Shown here: positions 24,201 through 35,131 of the stretch, piece after piece
Layout of the letters: every line of letters begins with the position of its first letter
Numbering within the stretch: position 1 is the stretch's first letter
NCBI GenBank assembly: GCA_022496805.1
Contig: CM040092.1
Location: 14,712,113 to 14,776,112, forward strand
Source of the DNA: Pohlia nutans
Lineage: Eukaryota > Streptophyta > Bryopsida > Bryales > Mniaceae
Length of the DNA: 64,000 bases
Direction of reading: 5' to 3'
The notes under the pieces: model-generated
Told to the model about the DNA's origin: nothing
Seen by the model: the letters and a program-made list of their open reading frames with translations, nothing else
Databases searched by the model: none
Made by a program: the position numbers and the translations under genes

Positions 24201-26475
24201 ATTCATAATCATAATTTTGTGTCAAGTGAACTTTTCACATTGTATGCTCGATTGTATGCACACTTTTAACTGAAGCAGTGTTCCAGGTTTCGCATGCTCT
24301 CCATACCGAATCCCATTCTACCACAACGTCAAAAATGACTGGCTACTTAGTGACACTACTACTCTGATCTTCTTAGTAACTTTTGGAGTTTTAATCTTAT
24401 TGACTCGAAATTTGAACATCCCATTTCAAACAGCACAATACAGTTGTATTGGCAAAAGAACAAAGTTTAATAAGCAAAAAGAGCCCCTCCATCAGATGTC
24501 ACAAAATTAGCCAACCATTTTTGTAAATGCCCGGAAGTCTAGAAACTCCTCAACACAGTCCCTGGTACAACAATTTCAGTCTCAAGCCCTAAAATCAGGA
24601 GAACCGAAAGTACTTAGGATATCGTAGTTTTTCTTATAATGTGAAGAACAAAAAATTAGCTTCGCAAGAGGGAATGTTTTCTTCTATCAATGGAATAAAG
24701 AGTCCAAATAAATAAATAAACATCAAAAAATGGAGAAGAGGAGAACGACTTAACATTCACTAGGAAAAAGAACCCTGCTAGAGATAACACTCAAACGTCA
24801 CTTTGTGTTATGAATAATGAAAAAAACATGAAAATCACGTCATCTTTGATCTCCATAACACAAACAAAGTGACATTTCGGTGTCATCGTTGGGCTTGCAT
24901 CCTTTCTATTGTAGTTGGCAATACTATCAAACACTATCAATTGTAGAAGCATGAAGCACAATGACTTAACTGCATTTTAATGAAAGTACATAAACATAAC
25001 ATTCCTGAATCTCTAAACTCAAGATTTGCATAAACAGAACATTCTTGAAATGGAGCTGCCTTAGACGACTGATCTGTTTTCTGCAGGAAAACCTTAAACT
25101 GAAGAAGATGTATAATGCTATACTTGTAGAAGCATCATTCTCCACCGTTAAGGAAGGACGCTTCTACAAGAGCACTACAGAAAGGGGACCAAGCCAAAGC
25201 ACCTCAATAGAAGCACGGAATCATGGACAACCGGAGGTGCGAGGAGAAGAATTCAAGCTCCAAAAGCAATCCAGGCAAGGAGAAAGGAAAGGGGAAGGGA
25301 AACAGAACATTCTTGAAATGGAGCTGCGTTAGACTGATCCCTTTTCTGCAGGGAAATCTTGAACTGAAGAAGATGTATAGTGCTATAATTCTAGAAGCAT
25401 CATTCTTCACTGTTTAGAAAGGATGCTTGAACCACAAGAGCACTACAGAAAGGGGACCGAGCCAAAGCAGCTCACGAGAAGCAATGCAGGCAATTGAAAG
25501 AGAAAGGAAAGGGGAAAGAAAACATAAAATTCTTGAAATGAAGCTGCCTTAGACGACTGATCCTTTTTCTGCAGGGAAATCTTGAACTGAAGAAGATGTA
25601 CAGTGCTATAATTGTAGAAGCATCATTCTCCACTGTTAAGGAAGGACGCTTTCACGAGCACTACAGAAAGAGGACCAAGCCAAAGCAGCTCCAAAGAGAA
25701 CGAATGCAGGCAAAGAGAAATTCAAAGCAGCTCAAGAGGAATTCAAGCTCCAAAAGCAATGCAGCAGGCAAACAGAAAGGAAAGGGGAAGGCAGACCTTG
25801 GTCTTGACAGCCACAGCGTAAGTGTATCCGAAAGTGACGCTGTCGCGACCCCCGGGGCGCTCCACATCGTTGCCCGGCGCAAACAAGAGCGTCACCTGGC
25901 TCCCAAATAAGTTTAAACAAAAGGAAGTTCAAATAAGACCTACTCAAAATTGCTAAAAGAAAAATGAGGCCCAATTTGGGCTTCTTGGTTCTTTAGGGGT
26001 TACAGGAGAACAGTACACCTTTTGTATATGTTTCTGAAAAACTGTTTCTACAGATAGACTAGGATTTTGTTTATACATGTACAAATACAAAGATGGTTGC
26101 TAAGAGAATTTGCACCTGGCTCTCATCCGTGGCGTAGTTGGTGGCCAAGATGACCGCCACGCTGCAGTTCTTAACGGGGTCCAAGATACGCACGAACCAG
26201 CCCTCGAAAGACGGGTAGGGCCGCAGGGCCTGCGGCAGAAGCTCGCTGAAGTTCGGCTTGTGCGGGTCCAACGGATGCCGCTGCGCAAAATCCAGGTCCT
26301 CCGGCATCGTCGCCACCTTCTCCCAATCATCAGACCCCTCCTTATTATTCTCCGATACTGTATCCTCCTCCTTCAAAATCTTCTCGGCCGCCACTTCAAA
26401 CACCTCCTTATCCGCCATCGCCCGAGCCCTGCAACCACCACTTGAATCTTGAACCCTAAACTTTGAACCCGACAT
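21268..26475 (-). CDS. Tocopherol-cyclase-fold protein (VTE1-related family), complete
   Basis: Six exons joined in phase 0 at GT-AG sites: 26116-26475, 25797-25895, 23791-23967, 22918-23160, 22206-22406, 21268-21516. They give 442 residues. FEGWF at residues 90-94 and EKNWGQTFP at 269-277 are the family's signature positions, together with TLLFAPGND, GRFVVTPHHMDLDF and the C-terminal AWGIPG. True tocopherol cyclase (VTE1) closes the chromanol ring of vitamin E in plastids. This protein is diverged, and its N-terminus (MSGSKFRVQD...) is acidic with no obvious plastid transit peptide, so a different lipophilic substrate and a cytosolic site are possible. The third exon's acceptor (CAG before DAKFSKK) is the least certain joint. 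Introns hold several MITEs and all coding exons are spared. Confidence 0.82.
21601..21716. repeat. ~60-bp direct duplication in the last intron of the cyclase-like gene
   Basis: CTACAATTCT ... GATGACAATCAAAAAGAAAT and a diverged second copy lie head to tail between exons 5 and 6. Confidence 0.7.
21947..22082. mobile_element. Small MITE, family P (P1), in the last intron of the cyclase-like gene
   Basis: Ends GAACTTTAACATACC and its imperfect inverse, with CATCATAAGAAGAATCTTCC-like subterminal arms shared with P2 at 23615. 136 bp. Confidence 0.6.
22470..22700. mobile_element. TTAA-type MITE, family D (D2), in an intron
   Basis: Left AACCCCTAAAGGACCAAG, right CTTGGTCCTTTAGGAGTT, 18-bp TIRs with one change. 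The flanks are ATAA and TTGA, each one change from TTAA. It lies wholly between exons 4 and 5 of the cyclase-like gene. Confidence 0.7.
23615..23727. mobile_element. Small MITE, family P (P2), in an intron
   Basis: Perfect 19-bp inverted ends CAAGAAATTTTAGACAACA (23615-23633 and 23709-23727); 113 bp, between exons 3 and 4 of the cyclase-like gene. Confidence 0.75.
24796..24875. repeat. Short foldback in intron 2 of the cyclase-like gene
   Basis: CGTCACTTTGTGTTATG is answered by CATAACACAAACAAAGTGAC, an imperfect hairpin of about 17 bp stems with a ~40-nt loop. Confidence 0.65.
25034..25796. repeat. Three-copy tandem repeat ending at an exon edge
   Basis: A unit of about 225-270 bp, starting near ACAGAACATTCTTGAAATG and ending in GGAAAGGGGAAGG, occurs at about 25034, 25303 and 25526. 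The last copy runs up to the splice donor of exon 2 (25797). All lie in intron 2. Confidence 0.75.
25963..26002. mobile_element. Solo terminus of a family D element in intron 1
   Basis: GCCCAATTTGGGCTTCTTGG followed by TTCTTTAGGGGTTA matches the right end of D2. No partner end lies nearby, so this is a fragment. Confidence 0.6.
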
Positions 26476-26516
26476 TGGTGAAAACAGAAGAAAAGCATCT
26501 CAAATTTGCCATCCCA

Positions 26517-26802
26517 CTGATTGCCAACATAAGTTGAGGGTTGTTTCAGTTGGTCATAGTTTCAATGACACGAAAGCAACACAATATGGTCACCGATTCA
26601 GGCTATAACAACAAATGAATGACTGAAGGACTGACCACTGATGTAGTCATTCATTTGATTCAGTCATCAGTGGACATCGATTCAGTCATCAGTGGACATC
26701 GATTCAGTCATTTGTTTATAGCCTGGATCAGTGTTGCTTTCATGTCATTGAAACATGAACCTATGACCAACTGAAACAACACGAACCTATGTTGGCAATC
26801 AG
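26517..26802. repeat. 286-bp foldback beside the cyclase-like start codon
   Basis: CTGATTGCCAACATA, GTTTCAGTTGGTCATAG, TTTCAATGACA and CAGGCTATAA on the left arm recur inverted on the right arm (about 26690-26802). The loop holds two to three copies of GATTCAGTCATCAGTGGACA. It begins only about 42 bp upstream of the ATG at 26475, so it occupies the presumed 5' UTR or core promoter. Confidence 0.8.
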
Positions 26803-28304
26803 ATTCAAGATGAGTTACAAATTTGGTACATACATTGATGATTCAAAATCATATATGATGACAAAAATAAAAGAGACGAGGTACAAATATCAGATGAGAT
26901 TTGCGAGTGAGGTTTTTGATCATCGAAAAGTTGTAATCCGAAAACGTGGAATGTGAAACTGAGTTTGGCATGGAGTACGAATTCAAATTATGAGACTGAG
27001 GTCGTAATTAATACCTGTTAAAGCGGGATCTGTGTAGCGGAGTCTTCAAGAAGGTGCGAGAGAACGGGAATGAGACCGCATGGTTGGATCCTGTGAAGGA
27101 GCAGTTGGGTTGGTTTGAAACTGCAATGGGGGAGACGAGAATGAAAGGGCGGGTACAGTGAGAAGAGAGCATGATTGATGGAGAGATGCAAAGTAGAGCT
27201 GCAGTAAGTTGTGGAGCCAAGGATTGAAGGAAGAGCTTGAATTGGAGAAGACTGACTGACAGAGGTGGAGATCAGGAAATGAAATGCATTGCTGTTGTTG
27301 TTGTTGTGATTGGCATTGTTAAGATGAGGGATTTTCAGTTGTTTGTTTGTGCGTGAGGGCGGGGAGGAGGAAGAATGATTTGGTGGCTGCCGCATCCATT
27401 CGATGATCGCGTGGTCGGGAAATGGACCACGGAATGGGTAGGCAGGCGTGCCAAGTGGACCCATTTCGAGTACCACGTGGCTGACACGTGGCGGCCATGG
27501 GGAGGTGAGGTTCCCGTTCCCTTTTGCTGTTATGCCTGCCTCCGACACCGTGCTTCGGTTACATCAGGAAAGTAGAAGTGAGGGTTTTCAATATTGATGG
27601 CCCATTCATACCAAGAAGCTCCAGCACTTGCGTTGCGCTTCTGGAATGATGCAACACAAATTTTGAAAATAATATACAATTTCTTGTGGTGTCAGAGCTT
27701 TGTCTCTTCTTGCTTTTGGCCAACGCATGCGCATTGGTGGAGCACAAATTTCTTGCGGCACCCAAAATATGTTGGAGCAACTTCTTGCATGCGTCAAGTT
27801 AAAAAATTAATAATTACAAGAGCACATTGTAGCTACCAAAAACTTACTTGACAAACGCAGATCCTCTAACGCACTCGCATTGTGTGACTAGTGTGACGGG
27901 CCATGAGTTAGCAGTTGAACAAACATCGATTTCGATAGAGGATTGGAGTTCTTCTTCTATTGAGACAACACATTTTCATTTACTATGGCAACTTTGATTG
28001 AAACTGTACTGTAATTGTACAGGTGTCATATATACAAAGATCGTATGAATTCCAAATAAATGAATCAATATAGTAACATTACATTAGAAGTACTAAATTT
28101 AGTACATATATTATATTTGTACAAAATTTAGTATATATGTTGTATTGACAAGGTGATACAAATAATGTACAAGTTCAATACGATCTTTTATTTCTATATT
28201 GAATCTATACGGGAATGACAAAGCCTACCATAGCAAAAAGTGTGGTAAGGCTACCATACGGTTTCTATCATATACTCCACCGCAAGAACTTTCTTGGTGT
28301 ATTA
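26803..28304. other. Upstream region of the cyclase-like gene, no further gene supported
   Basis: 27000-27560 is GC-richer and open on the minus strand for 176 codons (27018-27548), but the translation is Ser/Pro/Asn-rich, low complexity and spans the G-boxes. I read it as promoter or 5' UTR. From 27561 on nothing is recognised. Confidence 0.5.
27474..27490. promoter_or_regulatory. Twin G-box (CACGTG) pair
   Basis: Two CACGTG hexamers start at 27474 and 27485, 11 bp apart, each in an ACGTGG/ACGTGT context that bZIP and bHLH factors (ABA and light signalling) bind. They lie about 1.0 kb upstream of the cyclase-like ATG in a GC-richer stretch, consistent with its promoter. Binding is inference. 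Confidence 0.5.
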
Positions 28305-28544
28305 TTAACCATACCCTTGAACACCACACACTAAAAATAGATTTGAGACTTATAAATTTGTAGATATTGATAAAAAAAAATTGCTCAAAATATTTTGATC
28401 TTTATACAATATTATGAATAGGATTTTGAGCTTATTCCACGAAATTTGGGATAAAAATCATTGGCATGGATGAGAACAACTAAAGGCTTGTATTTGTCTT
28501 CATTCAGTGTCCAAAATCCGGACACATTAGCGTTCAAGGATTAA
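28305..28544. mobile_element. TTAA-bounded MITE, family G (G1)
   Basis: Left TTAACCATACCCTTGAACAC, right GCGTTCAAGGATTAA; TTAA on both sides, 240 bp. A hairpin GTGTCC ... GGACAC (28507-28525) lies 16 bp from the right TTAA and recurs in G2 near 32708. Confidence 0.6.
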
Positions 28545-28801
28545 GGGGACATGGCTTTTCTTGATTTCCACATCCAAAAATCTTTTTAAACTCCATTTCA
28601 AGCATAGTTCTCTTTTTTGTTTACTTTGGTTCTATTCTAAAGAAGTATAGATGCCTTAAATATGTTTGTTTTGGCATTTTAAAATCCCCATTTGGTTCAA
28701 CGAACTAGAAGTTATGAGAAAAATTCTCCCAAATAGAAGAAGAGGAAAAAAAAAACTTTGTGGGGCTTAATATGTCCTTTAAATGTTAAGGTTTATTGCC
28801 T

Positions 28802-29348
28802 TTAACCCCTAAACGTCCCAGCGTTCAGTTTCTGGACGTTTGTTGGTCAAACCCAATTTTGATCTTGAAGATGACTTTTGTTGCTAATACACCCAACTAA
28901 GAAAATGAATTTTATTAAGTCTAGTTTGTACTCCACTTTTCAAATCTTAAAAATTCCAATTATTGAGTATTTTATTGCTTGTGCAAGCTTTGTAGCTCAA
29001 GGTTTGAATTACACTACATAGGATGTTCACCTTTCGAATTTCAAAATTTAAATAAAAAATTTCTATGGAAAACATATCATGTGATTCTCCATTGTAATTT
29101 GTACCTCCTCCCAAAAAAATATTAATTTTTTAAAGCTTTTTTGTAATAATTTTTTTTTTTTGAAGTATTTGACTTAAAAATTTGTTAAAAAGGCCGTATT
29201 AAATCAAAAAAATCTGAAAATTTCAAGACTGATAGGAAACATTCAATTCCATGCATGAAAAATATTACAAAATATATTTTGATAAATCTTGGAGGCTAAA
29301 TTGTGTAGTTTGACTTTCCTACAAAGGAGTGGTACGTTTAAGGGTTAA
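28802..29348. mobile_element. TTAA-bounded non-autonomous element, family E
   Basis: Left TTAACCCCTAAACGTCCC, right GTACGTTTAAGGGTTAA; 547 bp with exact TTAA on both sides. The hairpin CGTTCAG-TTT-CTGGACG starts 20 bp from the left TTAA, as in A1. Confidence 0.7.
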
Positions 29349-29892
29349 ACCACCAACTTAACTTTAAAAATTGGAAGTATTTTTAGCATTAATACTTTAC
29401 TATAAGTTTGAACATTAATGTATTTGATTTCCAAAAAAATCCATTAATTTTTTACGTGCATCATTTTTGGAGATAATGTAATTATGGCATTTTTTTTACA
29501 ATACTATATTTTTAACATTCTACTAATTTCTCGTATTTATTTTATTTTGAAACTAGAACAAAATGAAAAAATAAAAAAGTAAAATGAAGAGACACAACTA
29601 TTAAAAGAATGAAAGAAAAAAAGAAACAAATTTAAAAGGAATCGAATGAGAAAAAGAAATGCATGAAAGAGGAAATGAAAGAAAATGATAATGAGTGAAA
29701 AAAGAAACCAATGAGAAAGAAAGAAAATAATAACAAATTTATAAAAAATACCAAATAGAAAAGAAAAAATTAGTTAATGAAATTTACAATAATCCCACTA
29801 GACTTTATCTGAGACATCATGGGCCACAATGTAAGGGTATTTAATGGGGCCCTTCATCAAACTGACTTGTACCTTCAGATCCGAGGTTTTAG

Positions 29893-30397
29893 CTACATTG
29901 AATAGGGGTTTTAAGGGGACCAAAGAATTAAAAGGATTTTACTTGGAGAAATTACTTTATACATTAATATTGATATTTGATAGTGTGAGGAATTGACCTG
30001 TCAAATACATCACCACATCACTTGGATTCCTCACATTGCTTAATTGGTAGAACATATCTATGTGAGGAATTGGTTATGACATCAACCAAAGCCATAATAT
30101 TATAAAGGCATATCAAGTGCCATTTGTCTCCAGCACAGGGATTATATTCATAATATCCCCATTTCTAACACATGTCACTCTCTCTACTACCGAGGGGAGT
30201 CTAGGAGTATATAAGAAGATGTAAAGGCAATAATTACTAGGATGACTATGTAGTCAACACGAGTGTACAAAAACCTATAATTATTTTTTAAAAATTAAAA
30301 AAATCATTGTATTTCTGTAAAGCAATGGTAAATACTCATTTAGTGTGAAATGTCAATAAATTAGTATGGGTCCCCTTAAAACCCCCCAATAGTGTAG
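29893..30397. mobile_element. Non-autonomous TIR element (L1)
   Basis: Left CTACATTGAATAGGGG, then GTTTTAAGGGGACC; the right end is the inverse, reading CTACACTATTGGGGGG then GTTTTAAGGGGACC. About 505 bp, no ORF. The CTACA start resembles the K elements, but the interior differs. Confidence 0.65.
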
Positions 30398-31474
30398 TTG
30401 GCTTCCTCTAAGTGTCATGCATACCTAAGAAGATCCACCATGCATGTATAATGCAACACATCATGTTCAATACTTCAATACCATACTCTTGCGTCATAGC
30501 CATATATAATCAACAACCTTCATGAACAAGGCCTGCGTACATAAGATTCTTAAGTCCTTTGGGGATCACACCCATTCCCTCATGGGATTTTGTACATTGA
30601 TGGTCGACCTTATAATATTATAAAAACGGAATAACTATGTTCATCCAAACACTGCTCACCCACTTTTAAGTTTAAGATCTCTAAAAGAATCCCTTATTTC
30701 CAATGCTAAATGTTATTTCTTGATAGAATATGGCCCAGATTTGGAGGTGAGCAGTACATGGATTGAAGAACCTCATGTGGTTACACGTTGAAAAAACTAT
30801 CACAAAAGTGGACTCAATATGAATGTTTCACACTACGTCACTACTACAACAGGCGGTATGAACAATGTTGTAAGTCATAACCTTTAAAAGGTCCTTGGGG
30901 TCCCCCTCTAAAACCCATATTTAGCCTTTTAATTGCTCACTTGTGATTTACTATATGAATAGTGATATATTGTTATATACATATTATCACGATTGTTAAT
31001 TTTTCTTTGTACTAAAGAGTGTTTGGTCATTATTATTTTGGTCAAATACCACCAAATACATAATATATTATAGGGCATCAAAGGGCTTCAGGTCCGTTTT
31101 AATTAATTAAGGGTTAAAGGGGACGTTGCTAAGAGAAAGCATTGTTTTGGAACATTCATTAAGCAACATTTAAAAGGGTTTTGGAAACTTAAGATCATGT
31201 TTGGAAACTCTTTGTTCTCATTGGATTTCTAATTGTGGGTTTCCGTCAATGTAAATACAATTAGAAAAGAAATAGTTTGGGAAAGACAAAGTTGGAATAT
31301 AAAATGGTTGTTACAACAGAGGAATTGACATGTATTGATTTGTGGTTTGCAAAGAACCATAGGCAAAAGAAACAGATTGTATATTATATGTAACTATGGC
31401 AATTATCATACTATTAGGTTGTTCTTGCTATTTTTTTAAGGTTAGTACACATCTATACATTAAATTAGATTGTT
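30398..31474. other. Intergenic, no gene seen
   Basis: AT-rich DNA. GGTCCTTGGGGTCCCC near 30890 and AAGGGTTAAAGGGGACG near 31108 look like worn element ends, but I could not pair them. Confidence 0.4.
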
Positions 31475-31935
31475 TTGTTTCGTTTTGTTTTGTTTTGTTA
31501 TGTTGAAATCTCTCCAACCGTGTGTCTCAGTCAGATTCTTGGTACTGTCAAAAGCTCTCGACAAAGAGGGGTGCACAGAGAATGTTTTGTTGCGCTCGGA
31601 CCTACAATGTAAAAGTATGGATTTAAAATTGAATTTTGTCACAATAAATTGAAGTAAATTATGAAAAATGGAATATGGGAGTTTTTGATGTCATTCTTGT
31701 CATTGTTGAAAAGCTCTCGACGAGTAGGGGTGCACTAAAGTTGTTTTGTAACTTTTGAACCTATAGTGTGAAAGTTATGCATTTTCAATCAAATTTCATT
31801 ACCATAAATTGATGAATACAACAAAAGCAAAAACAAAAGTACACGGAAACTCACAAGAACACAAGGTGTATGAGAATGCATGAAAATACAGGGAACACGA
31901 GGAACATTTGGGCCAACGGCATAGAGCCACACTAC
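31475..31935. repeat. Dispersed repeat family M, two partial copies in tandem
   Basis: The block AAAGCTCTCGA ... GGGGTGCAC ... TTTTGT ... GTCACAATAAATTGAA at 31545-31650 recurs at 31708-31815, and again at 36965-37260 and 62885-63165. All copies end near a GCCAACGGCATAGAGCCACA-type block. Confidence 0.65.
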
Positions 31936-32307
31936 TCTAGTTCTTATAATGATATGGTTTACAATATGTGTTTTGATTCATACATCATATAGAGTCTCAT
32001 TAGATATGTTAAATTATTTAATTTTCCGCCCAAGCAACATGAGGTCCAAACACATTCAACATATCAATGCAGTTATGCTCACAAACACACTGTTAGTATT
32101 TGTTCATGCATAATCTCTAATTTGAATCATTGAATCAGACTTATTTTTACACGATTTTTTTATTTTTTTAAATATTTATAGTTGAATCCTTTATTTAGCA
32201 TAAGGATTAAGGAAAAAAAAAATGTATATGGATTAAGGAAAAAAAAAAATCCTTGTTTTACTCCAAACTTGTATGAGCATCAATTTTTTTTTTTTCCAAA
32301 ACCACGT

Positions 32308-32493
32308 GTTGCAAAACACATTCTTAACCCTTGAACATGTGAGGCCTAGAAATATAAACATACTATCATGTTGCAAAACACATTGTTAACCCTTGAACAT
32401 GTGAGGCCTAAAAATATAAACATACTTTCATGTTGCAAAACACATTGTTAACCCTTGAACATGTGAGGCCTAAAAATATAAACATACTATCAT
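32308..32493. repeat. 62-bp tandem repeat, three copies
   Basis: Unit: GTTGCAAAACACATT, TTAACCCTTGAACATG, TGAGGCCTA, AAATATAAACATACT. The copies are nearly identical, so the array is young. Confidence 0.9.
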
Positions 32494-32745
32494 GCATTTT
32501 TTTTTGGGAAATCTCTACATTGTAAAGATATTTCTTTTTGAAGAGTCCAAACATACTTTGATTCATTTCCACTTATATAATTATCAAATGATCAACTTTG
32601 AATTCAAGTTGTTACACAAGACATAAACTTCAAACTTGTTTTAACAAGTCTTGAATGAAAGTCATTCACGCTTGAACGAGATCGCAAGAGCCATTTATTT
32701 TCATTTAGTGTCCATAATCCGAACACAACAACGTTCAAGGGTTAG
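32324..32745. mobile_element. TTAA-type element, family G (G2), with a triplicated left end
   Basis: Right end CAACGTTCAAGGGTTAG (TTAA changed to TTAG) and the GTGTCC/GAACAC hairpin match G1. The left terminus TTAACCCTTGAACATG is present three times at exactly 62-bp spacing (TTAA at 32324, 32386 and 32448). Confidence 0.6.
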
Positions 32746-32869
32746 TAATCAAAATATTCTTTTAAGAAATTCTACATCCGATTTTATTCATTTGAAACCA
32801 TCCGAAACAAAATGAATAAATAAACATAATAGATATAATAAATATAATAATAATAAAGCACTTAATGTA

Positions 32870-33323
32870 TCGCCACGTGGTAAGTCAGCTCCCAATAATT
32901 GGATCAAATCCTGGATACCTGTCGAGCCCCAGAACATACTCTATTCACACGGCAAAAACTGGGATGTCAAAAACACCCCGTTCACACAGCGACACCAAAA
33001 CAACCCCGTTCACACAGGGATCTCGGATTCTCGGAGAGCCGGGATCCTTCCTGCCCTGCTTAGACTCGAAGCTTCGTCATCCCTCGCAACACTCATCAGA
33101 ATTTGCACTGACGCGTTCGATGATTTGACTCTCCTTTTGATCACAATTGTGTAGCAGTAGTGCGATCAGACCTCCAACATCGAATTTGTTGATGTAAGCT
33201 CAGGTGGAAACAGTGGTAGTTCGAGGTTGCTCCAGAAGAAGATTCGGGATTCTTCGCTGCGAGTGATTAGGGTCTGCCGAGAATTGTTTTCTAGCTCGTT
33301 TTTTGCATTTGGAGAGGTTGGCG
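32870..33323 (+). promoter_or_regulatory. GC-richer 5' region of the small membrane protein gene
   Basis: Base composition rises here directly before the ATG at 33324. CCCCGTTCACACAG occurs twice (about 32976 and 33013). No TATA box or start site can be fixed; probably 5' UTR plus promoter. Confidence 0.4.
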
Positions 33324-35003
33324 ATGGATGATGAAGGTGAAGACAGGGTTCCGGCGCGGCCGATGTCCGCCATGGGCATTGAAATCGAACCTGACTTGGA
33401 AGCTCCGCTGCTAGGGACACTGGATCAATCCTCGTCGAAACCGCCGAGTCGAGTGGCGCCGCTTCTTGTTCTTCTTGGTACGAGTTTTCTTTAAATTCTT
33501 AGAATTTTCTTAGCAGAGTTTTCGAATCCCCTGCGCAATCGAGTTTAGGCGCGTGTCGGTAACTTTGACTTCCTTGCAGTTTTTTCACCAGTGACATCTG
33601 ATATGTGGATATGGGACTTTTAGGGTTGACGTATGGTATGTAGGTCGTGATTGTAGTGAAAAGCTTTTGCAATTAGGGTTTCAGCTGATTGTCGTCTCAT
33701 CTGCTGTTTTATAAATTCGTTTAGGGTGGAGGATAATCTTTCCGTCACTTAAAAGCGTTTTAACCAATATGTAGCAGCGAATTTTTTTGTGGCTATATTG
33801 ATCGCCAACTTGCTATTTGAAAAATGGGCTTGCTACGTTGCTATAAGAAAAATTCGGTAAACAAACAGAGTGTATCGCCATAATCTTCCCTTATCATTGG
33901 TATGTATAGCCAACAATTCTATAGAAAGCTATGTATTTGTAGTAAAAAAAATTGTAAATCACAAAAGAATGCTTTCTAGTTTTCAAGTTTCAATTTTCAA
34001 ATCGTCAATGGGGCTCCCTTGATAAAATGAAAAAAAAAATCACTGATATGTAAGCGTGTGCCTTTCATTGGGAGTTCACTATAGAGGTACTTTAAGAGCC
34101 AAACTCTCTTGAGGTCAATTTTTTGTTGGGTAGTTGACAACTCCATTTTCCATTCAAAGATCAGAGGTTATAGAGATTTAGCCAAGTCATACTTACATCT
34201 AACTTACTAATTGAAGGCCAACCAAGTGTATTGGAAGGGATGAGCTGCTGTAGGAGATGGGATGGTTTTAGTATCCTCTACCTTAGTGATGTAAAAGAAA
34301 CTAGAACGGAGAAGAAACTGAGGATATGTCTCTTGTAGACAGTTTTTCAAAAAAATTAACAGTCTGTTTTGTATTTGCAGCGTTCATCCTTGTTGTGATT
34401 GCGTTGGCATCCATGATGGGCAATTTATCTTCCCATATACAAAGTGTCAGTCCAGTTAGTAAGTGTATTTCCTTCCCTTCTTTTCCAGTTTTTTGGAGCT
34501 TCTCTGACAATTTATATTCAAACTTTTTGGAGGATATGCACTTTTAAATTTGCACTACATGATCAAAGAATGTGCTGTTAAGCCTCAGAATAGTTAATTC
34601 TACGTTCATGACCCATGTAACTGTAACTAAGCTTGTCTGAGGTTCTTTATCTACACTATTTAAGGTGTAAGGTTCTTAGATTTCATAATGCTCAACTATT
34701 GTGTGGAATTTGTTCAGGTGTACAACTACCATGATGGGGTTAACAATAGGTGGAGGATTAGAGCTGTAGGGCAACAAGAGTCCATTGAGTACATCATTCA
34801 GGTGCTTGTGTATATTACATTTTTTAGTATCTTGTAGTTGAATGCCAGCTCCTCAAGAAGAGGTTGCAATAAGTAACTGAAAGAGTTGATTGTTGCAGAA
34901 TGGTTTTTAGAAGAAAGTTTTATGATTGTAGGAGACTCTTGAAAACGCACCCATCCAGCAGTTTAAGGGCCGAGTTATGGGGTGGGACTTGGAGCCTTGT
35001 TGA
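33324..35003 (+). CDS. Small single-pass membrane protein of unknown function, four exons
   Basis: Exons 33324-33477, 34381-34454, 34718-34801 and 34932-35003 join in frame at GT-AG sites (exon 2 donor taken as CCA|GTTAGT, because the neighbouring GTAAGT breaks the frame) and end at TGA. The product is 127 residues: an acidic cytosol-like head (MDDEGEDRV ... EIEPDLEAPLLG), one hydrophobic segment at about 45-64 (APLLVLLAFILVVIALAS), then a soluble tail with VYNYHDGVNNRWRIRAVGQQ and a WDLEPC end. The layout fits a type II or tail-anchored membrane protein, perhaps Golgi or ER. I do not recognise the family. It could be the shortened start of a larger gene interrupted downstream, since a Tc1 element begins 129 bp after the stop. 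Confidence 0.6.
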
Positions 35004-35131
35004 ACTAGAGATGGATCAGGTGGTGGTGATACATGGTTGCTGAAATTGACTTTCTTCATAGTAGTTGCCAAGGATAGGGCTGTTTAATACACTAGTTGTC
35101 ATTTTCAATAACTTGAGAATAACTGCAGTTA

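Noticed and set aside
26100..26452. Arg-rich and His-rich ORFs overlapping the first cyclase-like exon
   Set aside because: They are shadow frames of a GC-rich real exon.
27018..27548. 176-codon ORF on minus upstream of the cyclase-like gene
   Set aside because: Low-complexity Ser/Pro/Asn translation across G-box motifs; better read as promoter or 5' UTR.
32308..32493. Regular 62-bp repeats considered as a CRISPR array
   Set aside because: There are no variable spacers, the unit is an element terminus, and the DNA is eukaryotic.
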